Origin: Rhodobacter xanthinilyticus
Lineage (GTDB): Bacteria > Pseudomonadota > Alphaproteobacteria > Rhodobacterales > Rhodobacteraceae
Assembly: GCF_001856665.1 (NCBI RefSeq)
Contig: NZ_CP017781.1
Location: forward strand, 2,992,001-3,056,000
Reading direction: 5' to 3'
DNA length: 64,000 bases
Under the pieces are notes generated by a model. It was given only the letters and a program-made list of their open reading frames with translations. It was not told the DNA's origin and searched no databases. The position numbers and the translations under genes are program-made. Of the stretch, positions 36,656-45,449 are shown piece by piece (within the stretch, counting starts at the first letter, position 1; each line of letters opens with the position of its first letter).

Positions 36656-36814
36656 CCGGCGAGCTTCGCCTTTTGATGCAAATTTGTGCATGGGTTGAAT
36701 TTTTGACCGCTTGATAAGCTTTCACCCCGCGCCGCGCCGCCCGACCGTGGCGCCGCCCTTACGCCGCGCCCGGCAAGCTCGCAGGATCATCCCGAACCAA
36801 AGACGGAGATCGAG

Positions 36815-37834
36815 ATGTTCCACCGCACCCTGCGCGCGCTTGGCGCCGCCGCGCTGATCGGCACCGCGCTGAGCGCCCCCGCGCTCGCCGAGACCAAAAT
36901 CCCCTTCACGCTCGACTGGAAATTCGAAGGCCCCGCGGCGCCCTATTTCCTCGCGCTCGACAAGGGCTATTACAAGGCCGAGGGGCTCGATGTGGAAATC
37001 TCCGAGGGCGCGGGCTCGCTCGACGCGATCCCGAAGGTCGCGACCGGCGCCTATCCGTTCGGCTTTTCCGACATCAACTCGCTGATGAAATTCCTCGACC
37101 AGAACCCCGGCGCCCCGGTGACCGCGGTGATGATGGTCTATGACAAGCCGCCCTTTGCGGTGGTCGGGCGCAAATCGCTCGGCATCGAGACGCCGAAGGA
37201 TCTCGAGGGCAAGGTGCTCGGCGCGCCGCCGCCCGATGGCGCCTGGGCGCAGTTCCCGATCTTTGCCGCCGAGCAGGGCCTCGACATGACGAAGATCACC
37301 GTCGAGCCGGTCGGCTTCCCGGTGCGCGAGCCGATGCTCGCCGAGGGCAAGGTCGCCGCGGTGACCGGCTTCTCCTTCACCTCGACGCTCTCCTCGATCC
37401 GCCTCGGCGTGCCGGAGGACGACCTCAAGGTGCTCCTGATGGCCGATTACGGCGTCGCGCTTTACGGCAATGCGATTCTCGTCAACACCGAGTTCGCCAA
37501 GGCCAACCCCGAGGTGGTGACCGGCTTCCTGCGCGCCACCGCGAAGGGCTGGAAAGACGCGATCTCCGCCCCCGAAACCGCCATCGACAGCCTGATGACG
37601 CGCAATGTCGCCGCCGACAAGGCGCTCGAGACCCGGCGCCTCGAGATGGCGATCAAGGACAACGTGCTGACCGATTACGTCAAGGAGCACGGCATCGGCG
37701 CGGTCGACCCGGCGCGTTTTGCCAAGGCGATCGACCAGACGGGCTCGGTCTATGAGTTCAAGGCCACCCCCGACGCGGCCCTCTATTTCGACCCGAGCTA
37801 CCTGCCCAAAGATGGCAGCCTGATGCTGCAATAA
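36815..37834 (+). CDS. ABC transporter substrate-binding protein (NMT1/THI5-like)
   Basis: 339 residues with a signal peptide ending ALAE-TK (~residue 26). The mature protein has the SsuA/THI5-like pattern: PFTLDWKFEGPAAPYFLALDKGYYKAEGLDVEI, then a pocket sequence DAIPKVATGAYPFGFSDI. Relatives bind aliphatic sulfonates, pyrimidine precursors of thiamine or other small molecules. No TPP riboswitch lies upstream, so there is no direct support for a thiamine role. It is first in a three-gene importer operon, with an RNA hairpin before the next gene. Confidence 0.9.
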   Translation: MFHRTLRALGAAALIGTALSAPALAETKIPFTLDWKFEGPAAPYFLALDKGYYKAEGLDVEISEGAGSLDAIPKVATGAYPFGFSDINSLMKFLDQNPGAPVTAVMMVYDKPPFAVVGRKSLGIETPKDLEGKVLGAPPPDGAWAQFPIFAAEQGLDMTKITVEPVGFPVREPMLAEGKVAAVTGFSFTSTLSSIRLGVPEDDLKVLLMADYGVALYGNAILVNTEFAKANPEVVTGFLRATAKGWKDAISAPETAIDSLMTRNVAADKALETRRLEMAIKDNVLTDYVKEHGIGAVDPARFAKAIDQTGSVYEFKATPDAALYFDPSYLPKDGSLMLQ

Positions 37835-37838
37835 CCGG

Positions 37839-37858
37839 CGGGGGCCTTCGGGCCCCCG
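37839..37858 (+). terminator. TTCG-loop hairpin within the importer operon
   Basis: CGGGGGCC-TTCG-GGCCCCCG forms an 8-bp stem capped by a TTCG loop, five bases after the binding-protein stop and 20 before the ATPase start. No T-run follows. It probably acts as a 3' stabiliser or partial terminator, so that binding protein is made in excess of the membrane parts. Confidence 0.65.
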
Positions 37859-37878
37859 TCCTCTTCCGGGGTGGGCGC

Positions 37879-38667
37879 ATGACAAAATTCATAGATATCA
37901 AGGGCGTGAAACACGCCTACAAGACCCGCAACGGGCTCTTGCCGGTGCTCGACGGGCTCGATGTCGAGGTCGGCCAGGGCGAGTTCTGCGCGGTCGTCGG
38001 CCCCTCGGGCTGCGGGAAATCGACGCTGACGCGGCTCGTCTCGGGGCTGATGCGCCCCGATGGAGGCGCGGTCGTGCTCGACGGCCAGGAGGTCTCGAGC
38101 CCGCGCAAGACCGTCGGCATGGCGTTTCAGAACCCGGTCATGCTCGAATGGCGCACGATCCTCGAAAACGTCATGCTGCCGCTCGAGATCGTCGCGCCGA
38201 AGATGCCCCGCGCCGAGGCCGAGGCCCGCGCCGAGCATCTGCTCGCCATGGTCGGGCTGAAGGGCTTCGAGAAGAAACGCCCCTCCGAGCTTTCCGGCGG
38301 CATGCGCCAGCGCGCCAGCCTGTGCCGCGCGATCGTGCACAAGCCACAGGTGCTGATCATGGATGAACCCTTCGGCGCGCTCGACAATTTCACCCGCGAG
38401 GATCTGTGGCAGACGATGCGCGATCTGCGCGCGGCCGAGCCCTTCACCTGCATCCTGATCACCCATGACCTGCGCGAAAGCGTGTTCCTCGGCGATCAGG
38501 TGATCGTGCTCTCGGGCCGCCCCGCGCGCACCCAATATGTGCTCGATGTCGATCTGCCTGCCGACCGCACGATCGACATCCTCTACGAGCCCAAAGCCGT
38601 CGAGATGCTGCACCTGTTGCGCGACCAGATCCGCATCGCCCAAGGCCGCGACGGAGGCGCCCACTGA
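37879..38667 (+). CDS. ABC transporter ATP-binding protein (nitrate/sulfonate/taurine type)
   Basis: 262 residues. Walker A GPSGCGKST near residues 46-54, signature LSGGMRQRASLCRA, Walker B VLIMDEPFGALD and the switch His in ITHDLRESVFLGD. The sequence after Walker B is the form used by SsuB/TauB importers. It powers uptake with the adjacent permease. The stop overlaps the permease start (TGATG). Confidence 0.95.
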   Translation: MTKFIDIKGVKHAYKTRNGLLPVLDGLDVEVGQGEFCAVVGPSGCGKSTLTRLVSGLMRPDGGAVVLDGQEVSSPRKTVGMAFQNPVMLEWRTILENVMLPLEIVAPKMPRAEAEARAEHLLAMVGLKGFEKKRPSELSGGMRQRASLCRAIVHKPQVLIMDEPFGALDNFTREDLWQTMRDLRAAEPFTCILITHDLRESVFLGDQVIVLSGRPARTQYVLDVDLPADRTIDILYEPKAVEMLHLLRDQIRIAQGRDGGAH

Positions 38668-39431
38668 TGGACAAGGCCCAGAAAATCATCGTCCCCCTGC
38701 TCGCGATCCTCGTCTTCCTGATGCTCTGGGAGGGCATCGTCTGGATCAACGACTGGCCCAATTACGTCATGGCCTCGCCCTCCGACCTGCCCGAAGCCTA
38801 TTGGAAATACAGCCATCTGTTCCTCACGATGGGCTGGCAGACGCTCTGGCGCACGGTGCTCGGCCTCGCCATCGCGGTGGTCGCGGGCACGCTTTTGGGC
38901 ATGGTCATGGGGTTCTCGAAAATCGCCCGCGAGGGGCTCTACCCGCTCCTCGTCGGCTTCAACGCGATCCCGAAGGCAACCCTCGTGCCGGTGCTGGCGC
39001 TCCTCTTCATCGGCCAGCATGATTTCAACACCGTGCTGATGGCCTTCCTGATCTCGTTCTTCCCGATCGCGGTCTCGGTCTCGATCGGCCTCTCCACCCT
39101 CGAACCCGAATATCGCGATATTCTGGCCGCCCTCGGCGCCTCGAAATTCACGATCTTCCGGAAAATCGCCCTGCCGAAAACCCTGCCCGAGTTCTTCGGC
39201 GCGCTGAAGGTCGCGGTGACCCTCGCCTTCATCGGCACGAACCTCGTGGAAATCGTCTCCCCCCATGGCCGCGGCCTCGGCGCGCTTTTCAAATCGGGCG
39301 AGACGAACGGCGATTACCCGCTGATGTTCGCGGTGCTGATCGCGCTCGCCTTCCTCGGTATCGTTCTCTACTACGCCGTCGTCGCGCTGGAGCGGATCTT
39401 CGCGGGCTGGGCCGAGCGCAGCCCCGGTTGA
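38667..39431 (+). CDS. ABC transporter permease (BPD-type, SsuC/TauC family)
   Basis: 254 residues with about six helices. It has the EAA-type coupling loop YRDILAALGASKFTIFRKIALPKTLPEFFGALKVAV near residues 145-180. Together with the two genes before it, it forms a complete importer for a small organic solute of unknown identity. The end is followed by a GC-rich terminator hairpin. Confidence 0.93.
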   Translation: MDKAQKIIVPLLAILVFLMLWEGIVWINDWPNYVMASPSDLPEAYWKYSHLFLTMGWQTLWRTVLGLAIAVVAGTLLGMVMGFSKIAREGLYPLLVGFNAIPKATLVPVLALLFIGQHDFNTVLMAFLISFFPIAVSVSIGLSTLEPEYRDILAALGASKFTIFRKIALPKTLPEFFGALKVAVTLAFIGTNLVEIVSPHGRGLGALFKSGETNGDYPLMFAVLIALAFLGIVLYYAVVALERIFAGWAERSPG

Positions 39432-39436
39432 GAGCG

Positions 39437-39459
39437 CCGGGGGCGTGCGCCGCCCCCGG
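39437..39459 (+). terminator. Hairpin after the importer operon
   Basis: CCGGGGGCG (39437-39445) and CGCCCCCGG (39451-39459) pair over 9 bp with a TGCGC loop, five bases past the permease stop. It is the first part of a larger repeat element that continues to 39526. Confidence 0.65.
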
Positions 39460-39526
39460 ACCCCCTGCGGGATATTTGGACATCATTGAAGAGGCCCCCT
39501 CCCCTTCAACGATGCGAAAATATCCC
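39460..39526. repeat. Inverted intergenic repeat (GGGATATTT type)
   Basis: GGGATATTT (39469-39477) is matched by AAATATCCC (39518-39526), with inner partial pairing of GAAG and CTTC. The left half (ACCCCCT..GGGATATTTG) resembles the element at 43351-43382. It separates the importer operon from the SRP RNA gene. Confidence 0.7.
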
Positions 39527-39587
39527 GGGGGTGAATGCCGCAGGCAGAGGGGGCAGCGCCCCCTGCGCCCTCGTCGCGGGGCAAGGC

Positions 39588-39616
39588 TTGCGAATCCTGC
39601 GCGCCCCCCCTATATG
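39588..39616 (+). promoter_or_regulatory. Promoter of the SRP RNA gene
   Basis: TTGCGA (39588-39593) and TATATG (39611-39616) are 17 bases apart. Transcription would start at about 39623, exactly where the SRP RNA stem begins. Confidence 0.65.
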
Positions 39617-39622
39617 AGCCCT

Positions 39623-39718
39623 CGAGAGGTTGGCGCGGGCGAGCGCCTCGCCAACCCGGTCAGGTCCGGAAGGAAGCAGCCGCAACGAGTCCCGCTTGGG
39701 TCGATGTCCAGCCTCTCA
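39623..39718 (+). ncRNA. ffs: Signal recognition particle RNA (4.5S type)
   Basis: A hairpin RNA of about 96 bases. Terminal stem GAGAGGTTGG (39624-39633) pairs with CCAGCCTCTC (39708-39717). The apical part carries the invariant GGTCAGGTCCGGAAGGAAGC stretch at 39658-39677, with the GGAA tetraloop, and the partner AGCAG that binds Ffh. It forms the cytoplasmic SRP with Ffh and guides membrane proteins to the translocon. It has its own promoter and lies directly before dnaX. Confidence 0.97.
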
Positions 39719-39735
39719 CCCTCCTCCTCATCGGT

Positions 39736-39763
39736 TTGACACAGGGCCCGGCGTGGCTAGACT
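39736..39763 (+). promoter_or_regulatory. Promoter of dnaX-ybaB-recR
   Basis: TTGACA (39736-39741), 16 bases, TAGACT (39758-39763). The -35 is exact consensus. The transcript would start about 15 bases before the dnaX start codon at 39787. Confidence 0.7.
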
Positions 39764-39786
39764 GCGCCCGACGACAGGAGACGCGC

Positions 39787-41559
39787 ATGTCCGACACGCC
39801 CGCGACCGGCTATCAGGTTCTGGCCCGCAAATACCGCCCCGCGACCTTCGCCGACCTGATCGGCCAGGAAGCGATGGTGCGCACGCTGAAGAACGCCTTC
39901 GCCGCCTCGCGCATCGCCCAGGCCTTCATCATGACCGGCATCCGCGGCACCGGCAAAACCACCACCGCGCGGATCATCGCCAAGGGCCTCAACTGTGTCG
40001 GCGCCGATGGCCAGGGCGGCCCGACGACCGAGCCCTGCCTCGTCTGCGAGCATTGCCGCGCGATCGCCGAGGGCCGCCATGTCGATGTGATGGAGATGGA
40101 CGCGGCCTCGCGCACCGGGGTCGGCGATATCCGCGAGATCATCGAGAGCGTGCATTACCGGGCGGCCTCGGCCCGCTACAAGGTCTATATCATCGACGAA
40201 GTGCACATGCTCTCGACGAGCGCCTTCAACGCGCTCCTGAAGACCCTCGAAGAGCCGCCCGCGCATGTGAAATTCATCTTCGCCACGACCGAGATCCGCA
40301 AGGTGCCGGTCACGGTTCTGTCACGCTGCCAGCGGTTTGACCTCAAGCGGATCGAGCCCGAGGTGATGATGGCGCATCTGGCGCGCATCGCAGGCCTCGA
40401 GAGCGCGCATCTCGCGCCCGATGCGCTGGCGCTGATCACCCGCGCGGCGGAGGGCTCGGTGCGCGACGCGATGAGCTTGCTCGACCAGGCGATCGCGCAT
40501 GGCGCGGGGGAGACGACGGCCGAGCAGGTGCGGGCGATGCTGGGGCTCGCCGATCGCGCCCGGGTGCTCGATCTCTTCGACATGATCCTGAAGGGCGATG
40601 CCGCCGGCGCGCTGACTGAGCTTGGCAGCCAGTATTCCGACGGCGCCGACCCGATGGCGGTGCTGCGCGATCTGACCGAGATCACCCATTGGGTCTCGGT
40701 GATCAAGATCACGCCCGAGGCCGCCGAGGACCCGACCGTGCCCCCCGAGGAGCGCACCCGCGGCCAGGCGATGGCGGCGGCGATCCCGATGCGGGTGCTC
40801 TCGCGGCTCTGGCAGATGCTGCTCAAGGCGATCGAAGAGGTCGGCGCCGCGCCCAACACGATGATGGCGGCCGAGATGGCGATCATCCGGCTGACCCATG
40901 TCGCCGACCTGCCCGACCCGGAAACCTTGATGCGCAAGATCCAGTCCGGCCCGGGCGAGGCCGGCGGGCGCGGCCCGGCGGCGGGCGGCGGCGGGGCGGG
41001 CGGGCCGACGATGGCCGCGGGCCCCCTGGCCGCGACCACGATGCGCGCGCGTTTTGGCGCGCCGATCGCGCGGGCGGGCAACGCGGCTCTCGCCCAGGCC
41101 GTGCAGGCCGAGACCGCGCTCGCGCGCTTTGCGCGGTTTGAGGATGTTTGTGAGCTCATCCGCCGGATGCGCGATGTGAAGCTCCTCCTCGATGTCGAGA
41201 ATTGTCTGCGCCTCGTGCGCTATGCCCCCGGCCGGATCGAGTTCGAGCCGACCGAGGACGCGCCGCGCGACCTCGCCGCGACGCTCTCGCAGCGGCTGAT
41301 GGGCTGGACGGGCGCGCGCTGGGGCGTGTCGATCGTGAGCGAGGGCGGCGGCGAGACCATCGCCGAGACCCGCAACGCCGGGCGCCGCGCCGCCGAGGCC
41401 GAGGCGCGCGCGCAAAGCGCGGTCGTGCAGGCGATTTTCGCGGCCTTCCCGAAGGCCAGGTTCGAGGCGATCACCACCGCCGCCGAACTCGCACAGGAAC
41501 ACCAGGCCGAGGCTTTGCCCGAGGTCGAGGATGAATGGGATCCTTTCGAGGACAATTAA
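39787..41559 (+). CDS. dnaX: DNA polymerase III subunits gamma/tau
   Basis: 590 residues from ATG 39787; the frame is open upstream but overlaps the SRP RNA. It begins YQVLARKYRPATFADLIGQE. The AAA+ motor has Walker A GTGKTT near residues 55-60, a zinc module with cysteines around CLVCEHC, and the Walker B-type IIDEVHML. The tau-like C-terminal part follows an Ala/Gly linker. The protein is the clamp-loader ATPase and holds the replicase together. ybaB and recR follow, as in most bacteria. Confidence 0.98.
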   Translation: MSDTPATGYQVLARKYRPATFADLIGQEAMVRTLKNAFAASRIAQAFIMTGIRGTGKTTTARIIAKGLNCVGADGQGGPTTEPCLVCEHCRAIAEGRHVDVMEMDAASRTGVGDIREIIESVHYRAASARYKVYIIDEVHMLSTSAFNALLKTLEEPPAHVKFIFATTEIRKVPVTVLSRCQRFDLKRIEPEVMMAHLARIAGLESAHLAPDALALITRAAEGSVRDAMSLLDQAIAHGAGETTAEQVRAMLGLADRARVLDLFDMILKGDAAGALTELGSQYSDGADPMAVLRDLTEITHWVSVIKITPEAAEDPTVPPEERTRGQAMAAAIPMRVLSRLWQMLLKAIEEVGAAPNTMMAAEMAIIRLTHVADLPDPETLMRKIQSGPGEAGGRGPAAGGGGAGGPTMAAGPLAATTMRARFGAPIARAGNAALAQAVQAETALARFARFEDVCELIRRMRDVKLLLDVENCLRLVRYAPGRIEFEPTEDAPRDLAATLSQRLMGWTGARWGVSIVSEGGGETIAETRNAGRRAAEAEARAQSAVVQAIFAAFPKARFEAITTAAELAQEHQAEALPEVEDEWDPFEDN

Positions 41560-41569
41560 GGAGACGAGC

Positions 41570-41914
41570 ATGTTCAAGGGCTTGGGCCAGCTTGGCGATA
41601 TGGCCAAGATGATGAAGGCGGCGAAGGAGATGCAGGAGCGGATGGCCGCGCTGCAAGAGGAGCTCACCCGCATCGAGGTGACCGGCGAGGCCGGCGCGGG
41701 GCTGGTGCGCGCCACCGCCTCGGCCAAGGGCGTGCTGACCGGGCTCTCGATCGACCCCTCGATCCTCGTCGCCTCGGAAAAAGAGGTGGTCGAGGACCTG
41801 ATCCTCGCCGCGATCAAGGACACCCAGGCCAAGGCCAAGGCCCGCGAGCAGGAGGAGCAGAAAAAGCTCCTCACCGCGCTCGGCCTGCCCGCCGACATGG
41901 AGCTTCCGGGCTGA
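41570..41914 (+). CDS. ybaB: YbaB/EbfC nucleoid-associated protein
   Basis: 114 residues from ATG 41570, with AAGGAGACGAGC upstream. It begins [25 protein letters not shown] and has the central [30 protein letters not shown] of the family. YbaB forms a tweezer-like dimer that binds DNA. It lies between dnaX and recR, the conserved arrangement, with gaps of 10 and 2 bases. Confidence 0.97.
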   Translation: MFKGLGQLGDMAKMMKAAKEMQERMAALQEELTRIEVTGEAGAGLVRATASAKGVLTGLSIDPSILVASEKEVVEDLILAAIKDTQAKAKAREQEEQKKLLTALGLPADMELPG

Positions 41915-41916
41915 TC

Positions 41917-42516
41917 ATGGCGGGGCCGCAGGGCGAGATCGAGGAGCTGATCGCGCTGATGGCGCGGCTGCCGGGGCTCGGGCCCCGCTCGGCGCGCCGT
42001 GCGGTGTTGCAGATGTTGCGCAAACGGGCGGCGCTGATGGCGCCGCTCGCAAAGATGATGGCGCAAGTCGCGGAAAACGCGCGCGAATGCGAGATCTGCG
42101 GCAATATTTCGGTGGGCGGCTGCTGCGAGATCTGCGCCGCGCCGGGCCGCGCGACCGGCGAGATTTGCGTCGTCGAGGATGTCGCCGATCTCTGGGCGAT
42201 GGAGCGCGGCGGCGCCTTCAAGGGCCGCTATCATGTGCTCGGGGGCGTGCTCTCGGCGCTCGATGCGGTCGGCCCCGAGGAGCTCGGCATCCCGCGGCTC
42301 CTCGCACGGATCGAGGCGGAGGGGGTGGGCGAGGTGATCTTGGCGCTCAACGCCACCGTCGAGGGCCAGACCACCGCGCATTACATCGCCGAAACCCTCG
42401 AGGGGCGGGGCGTGCGCATCACCTCGCTTGCCCAGGGCGTGCCGATCGGGGGCGAGCTCGATTATCTCGACGATGGCACGATCTCGGCGGCGCTGCGCGC
42501 GCGGCGGGCGTTCTGA
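41917..42516 (+). CDS. recR: Recombination protein RecR
   Basis: 199 residues. The helix-hairpin-helix [12 protein letters not shown] (residues ~20-31), a four-cysteine zinc finger ([16 protein letters not shown], ~59-75), and a Toprim domain ([13 protein letters not shown]...[19 protein letters not shown]) are all present. RecR acts with RecF/RecO to load RecA at gaps. It ends the dnaX operon. Confidence 0.97.
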   Translation: MAGPQGEIEELIALMARLPGLGPRSARRAVLQMLRKRAALMAPLAKMMAQVAENARECEICGNISVGGCCEICAAPGRATGEICVVEDVADLWAMERGGAFKGRYHVLGGVLSALDAVGPEELGIPRLLARIEAEGVGEVILALNATVEGQTTAHYIAETLEGRGVRITSLAQGVPIGGELDYLDDGTISAALRARRAF

Positions 42517-42542
42517 CCGCGGCCCCAAGCCCCGCCCCCTCC

Positions 42543-42565
42543 GCTTCTTCTTGGCAAAAATACGC
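42543..42565 (+). repeat. Single arm of the 24.2-kb intergenic repeat
   Basis: GCTTCTTCTTGGCAAAAATACGC nearly repeats the right arm of the element at 24210-24261. It follows recR. No mate is present, so no hairpin can form here. Confidence 0.6.
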
Positions 42566-42659
42566 ATTCCGCCGCCGGGGCCGCCGCTGCAACCGGGCAT
42601 TGATCCGCCCGCCCCCCGGGGCTATCAGGGGATGACACCCGAACAGCCAGAGTTTTCGC

Positions 42660-43325
42660 ATGAACCGCCTTTATCACGTCGCGCTTTCGCCCTTCTGCCG
42701 CAAGGTGCGCCTGACGCTCGCGGAAAAGAAGATCGAGGTCGAGCTGGTCGAGGAGCGCTACTGGGAGCAAAGCCCCGAGTTTTTGCGCCGCAATCCGGCG
42801 GGCAAGGTGCCGGTTCTGCGGCTCGATGCGCGGGTGATGAGCGAAAGCCAGGCGATCTGCGAATATCTCGACGAGACCGTTCCGGGGCCCACGCTGATCC
42901 CGCGCGACGCGGAGGGCCGCTATGAGGTGCGCAGGCTCTGCGCCTGGTTCGACGACAAGTTCAACGAGGAAGTCACCCGCAAGGTGATGGGTGAGCGGGT
43001 CTGGAAGAAGGTCATGAAGAAGGGCTACCCTGACAGCAAGACCGTCAAGGAAGGGCTCTCGGCGATCAAGTTCCACCTCGATTACATGGGCTGGCTGCTC
43101 GATCAGCGGCGCTGGCTGGCGGGCGATGTGATGACGCTCGCGGATTTTGCGGCCGCCGCGCATCTGAGCTGTCTCGATTATATTTCGGATGTCGACTGGA
43201 ACCGCTCGGAGGCGGTGAAGGATTGGTATGCGAAGATCAAGTCGCGCCCGGCGTTCCGCTCGCTTCTGGCCGATCAGTTGCCGGGGCTGCCGCCCTCGCC
43301 GCAATATGCCGAGCTCGATTTCTGA
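42660..43325 (+). CDS. Glutathione S-transferase family protein
   Basis: 221 residues. The N-terminal thioredoxin-like domain has the opening MNRLYHVALSPFCRKVRLTLAEKKI, with SPFCRK in place of the catalytic region, then NPAGKVPVL and SESQAICEYLDE, which bind the gamma-glutamyl part of glutathione. The C-terminal helical domain includes WLAGDVMTLADFAAAAHLSCLDY. The position of Cys suggests a Beta/Omega-like class. The substrate is unknown. A terminator hairpin follows. Confidence 0.9.
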   Translation: MNRLYHVALSPFCRKVRLTLAEKKIEVELVEERYWEQSPEFLRRNPAGKVPVLRLDARVMSESQAICEYLDETVPGPTLIPRDAEGRYEVRRLCAWFDDKFNEEVTRKVMGERVWKKVMKKGYPDSKTVKEGLSAIKFHLDYMGWLLDQRRWLAGDVMTLADFAAAAHLSCLDYISDVDWNRSEAVKDWYAKIKSRPAFRSLLADQLPGLPPSPQYAELDF

Positions 43326-43331
43326 GCGCGG

Positions 43332-43350
43332 CCGGGGGATCCTCCCCCGG
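43332..43350 (+). terminator. Hairpin after the GST gene
   Basis: CCGGGGGA (43332-43339) and TCCCCCGG (43343-43350) form an 8-bp stem with a TCC loop, six bases past the stop. It is the first part of a repeat element leading into queG. Confidence 0.65.
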
Positions 43351-43382
43351 ACCCCCTAGGATATTTGAGGCAAGATGAAAGA
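43351..43382 (+). repeat. Intergenic repeat reaching into queG
   Basis: ACCCCCTAGGATATTTGAGG followed by CAAGATGAAAG corresponds to the left half of the element at 39460-39526 (ACCCCCT..GGATATTTG..). The queG start ATG at 43375 lies inside this copy. The gene therefore appears to use the repeat for its start region. Confidence 0.6.
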
Positions 43383-44430
43383 GGCCGGGTTCAAGGAGCG
43401 GCTGATCGCGAAGGCCCTGGAGGAGGGGTTTTCGAAGGCGCGCGTGACGCGGCCCGATGCGATCCCGCAGGCGGCGGGGCGGCTCGAGGCCTTTGTGGCA
43501 GCGGGGCTGCATGGGCAGATGGGCTGGATGGCGGAGCGGCGGGAGTGGCGGGGCAACCCGGCGGCGCTCTGGCCCGAGGCGCGTTCGGTGCTGATGGTGG
43601 CGGAGAGTTATGCGCCCGATATGGACCCGCGCGCGGCTTTGGCGGACCCGGGCCGCGGGGCGGTCAGCGTCTATGCGCAGGGCAAGGATTATCATGACCT
43701 CGTGAAGCGGCGGCTCAAGCGCACCGGGCGGTGGCTCATCGACGCGGCGGCGAAGGCGGGGATTGCTTGCGAGATCAAGGTCTTCGTCGATACCGCGCCG
43801 GTGATGGAGAAGCCTTTGGCCGAGGCGGCGGGGCTCGGCTGGCAGGGCAAGCACACGAACCTTCTGGCGCGCGATCTGGGCAACTGGTTCTTTCTCGGCG
43901 CGATTTTCACGACGCTGGATCTGGCGCCCGATGCGCCGGAGGGGGGCCATTGCGGGAGTTGCACGGCCTGTCTCGCCGCCTGCCCGACGGAGGCGTTTTT
44001 GGGGCCTTACCGGATGGATGCGCGGCGCTGCATTTCTTACCTCACCATCGAGCACCGGGGGCCGATTGCGGAGGAGTTGCGGGCGCGGATGGGCAACCGG
44101 ATCTATGGTTGTGACGATTGTCTGGCGGCCTGTCCGTGGAACAAGTTTGCGGCAGAAGCGCGCGAGATCGGCTATGCCGCGCGGGTGGGGGCGCCGCCGC
44201 TGGCCGAGCTTGCCGCGCTTGATGACGCCGCGTTTCGGGCGCGCTTTGCGGGCTCGCCGATCAAGCGGATCGGGCGGGATCGGATGCTGCGCAATGTGCT
44301 CTATGCGATCGGCAATTCGGGTGACCCGGCGCTCGCGGGTGCCGCCGCGCCGCATCTGAACGACCCCGACCCCACGATCGCCGAGGCCGCGGCCTGGGCG
44401 GTGGCGCGGCTCGAGCGGCCCTTGCCATGA
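43375..44430 (+). CDS. queG: Epoxyqueuosine reductase QueG
   Basis: 351 residues. The cobalamin-binding part includes [46 protein letters not shown], a strong QueG signature. Two ferredoxin clusters follow ([16 protein letters not shown] and [10 protein letters not shown], residues ~195-260) and a HEAT-like C-terminus. The enzyme reduces epoxyqueuosine to queuosine, finishing this wobble-position tRNA modification. The start codon lies in an intergenic repeat, and the next gene begins 25 bases after the stop. Confidence 0.97.
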   Translation: MKEAGFKERLIAKALEEGFSKARVTRPDAIPQAAGRLEAFVAAGLHGQMGWMAERREWRGNPAALWPEARSVLMVAESYAPDMDPRAALADPGRGAVSVYAQGKDYHDLVKRRLKRTGRWLIDAAAKAGIACEIKVFVDTAPVMEKPLAEAAGLGWQGKHTNLLARDLGNWFFLGAIFTTLDLAPDAPEGGHCGSCTACLAACPTEAFLGPYRMDARRCISYLTIEHRGPIAEELRARMGNRIYGCDDCLAACPWNKFAAEAREIGYAARVGAPPLAELAALDDAAFRARFAGSPIKRIGRDRMLRNVLYAIGNSGDPALAGAAAPHLNDPDPTIAEAAAWAVARLERPLP

Positions 44431-44455
44431 CCCGCGCCTGCGCTAGCTTGGCGCC

Positions 44456-45397
44456 ATGACCCCCGCCTCGACCACGCTCCAGCACCGCCCCGCCCTCGGC
44501 ATCGGGTTGAAACTCGCCTCGGTGCTGATCTTCATCGTCATGTCGGCGATGATCAAGGCGGCGGCCGAGCATGTGCCCGCGGGGGAGACGGTGTTCTTCC
44601 GCTCCTTCTTTGCGGTGCCGGTGATCCTTGTCTGGCTGGCCTGGCGGGGCGAGCTGGCGACGGGGCTGCGGGTCGCGCGGCCGATGGGCCATGTCTGGCG
44701 AGGCGTGGCGGGCACGGCGGCGATGGGGCTCAACTTCGCCGCGCTCGGGCTCTTGCCGCTGCCGGAGGTCACCGCGATCGGCTATGCGAGCCCGCTCCTC
44801 GTCGTCATCTTCGCGGCGATGTTTCTGGGCGAGGAGGTCCGCGCCTTCCGGCTCTCGGCGGTGGCTTTGGGGCTCGTGGGCGTGCTGATCGTGCTCTCGC
44901 CGCGCTTCACCGCGCATGACGGCTCCGACCGCGAGGCCTTTGGCGCGATGGTGGTGCTGACCGGCGCGCTTTGCACCGCGCTTGCGCAGGTCTTCATCCG
45001 CAAGCTCGTCGCGACCGAGCGCACCTCGGCGATCGTGTTCTGGTTCTCGGTGACCTCGACGGTGCTCTCGCTCGTCTCGCTGCCCTTCGGCTGGGTCGTG
45101 CCGAGCGCCGAGGAGGCCGCGCTCCTGATCGGCGCGGGCGTGCTCGGCGGCATCGCGCAGATCTTCCTGACCTCCTCCTATCGCTTCGCCGATGCCTCGA
45201 TCGTGGCGCCCTTCGACTATGCCTCGATGATCTTCGCGCTTTTGATCGGCTATTTCATCTTCGGCGAGGCGCCGACCGCGGTGATGCTCGGGGGGGCTGC
45301 GCTGATCATCCTCGCGGGCGTCTCGATCATCTGGCGCGAGCACCGCCTCGGCCTCGCGCGCGAGCGTCAGCGCAAGGCGCAGACCCCGCAGGGCTGA
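44456..45397 (+). CDS. DMT-superfamily transporter (EamA)
   Basis: 313 residues with ten hydrophobic segments arranged as two EamA repeats of five; the repeat breaks near residue 165. Recognisable pieces are GETVFFRSFFAVPVILVW, ALGLLPLPEVTAIGYASPLLVVIFAAMFLGEEV in the first half and the matching YRFADASIVAPFDYASMIFALLIGYFIFGEAP in the second. Such proteins export amino acids or other metabolites. The substrate cannot be told. It is probably co-transcribed with queG. Confidence 0.9.
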   Translation: MTPASTTLQHRPALGIGLKLASVLIFIVMSAMIKAAAEHVPAGETVFFRSFFAVPVILVWLAWRGELATGLRVARPMGHVWRGVAGTAAMGLNFAALGLLPLPEVTAIGYASPLLVVIFAAMFLGEEVRAFRLSAVALGLVGVLIVLSPRFTAHDGSDREAFGAMVVLTGALCTALAQVFIRKLVATERTSAIVFWFSVTSTVLSLVSLPFGWVVPSAEEAALLIGAGVLGGIAQIFLTSSYRFADASIVAPFDYASMIFALLIGYFIFGEAPTAVMLGGAALIILAGVSIIWREHRLGLARERQRKAQTPQG

Positions 45398-45449
45398 GCC
45401 CGCGCCAACCCTGCGGCAAGATGGTGCGTGCAATTTCGCGCGACTCGTG

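Noticed and set aside
34631-36691. 686-codon minus-strand frame opposite cpdB
   Set aside because: Antisense shadow of a gene with intact metallophosphatase motifs.
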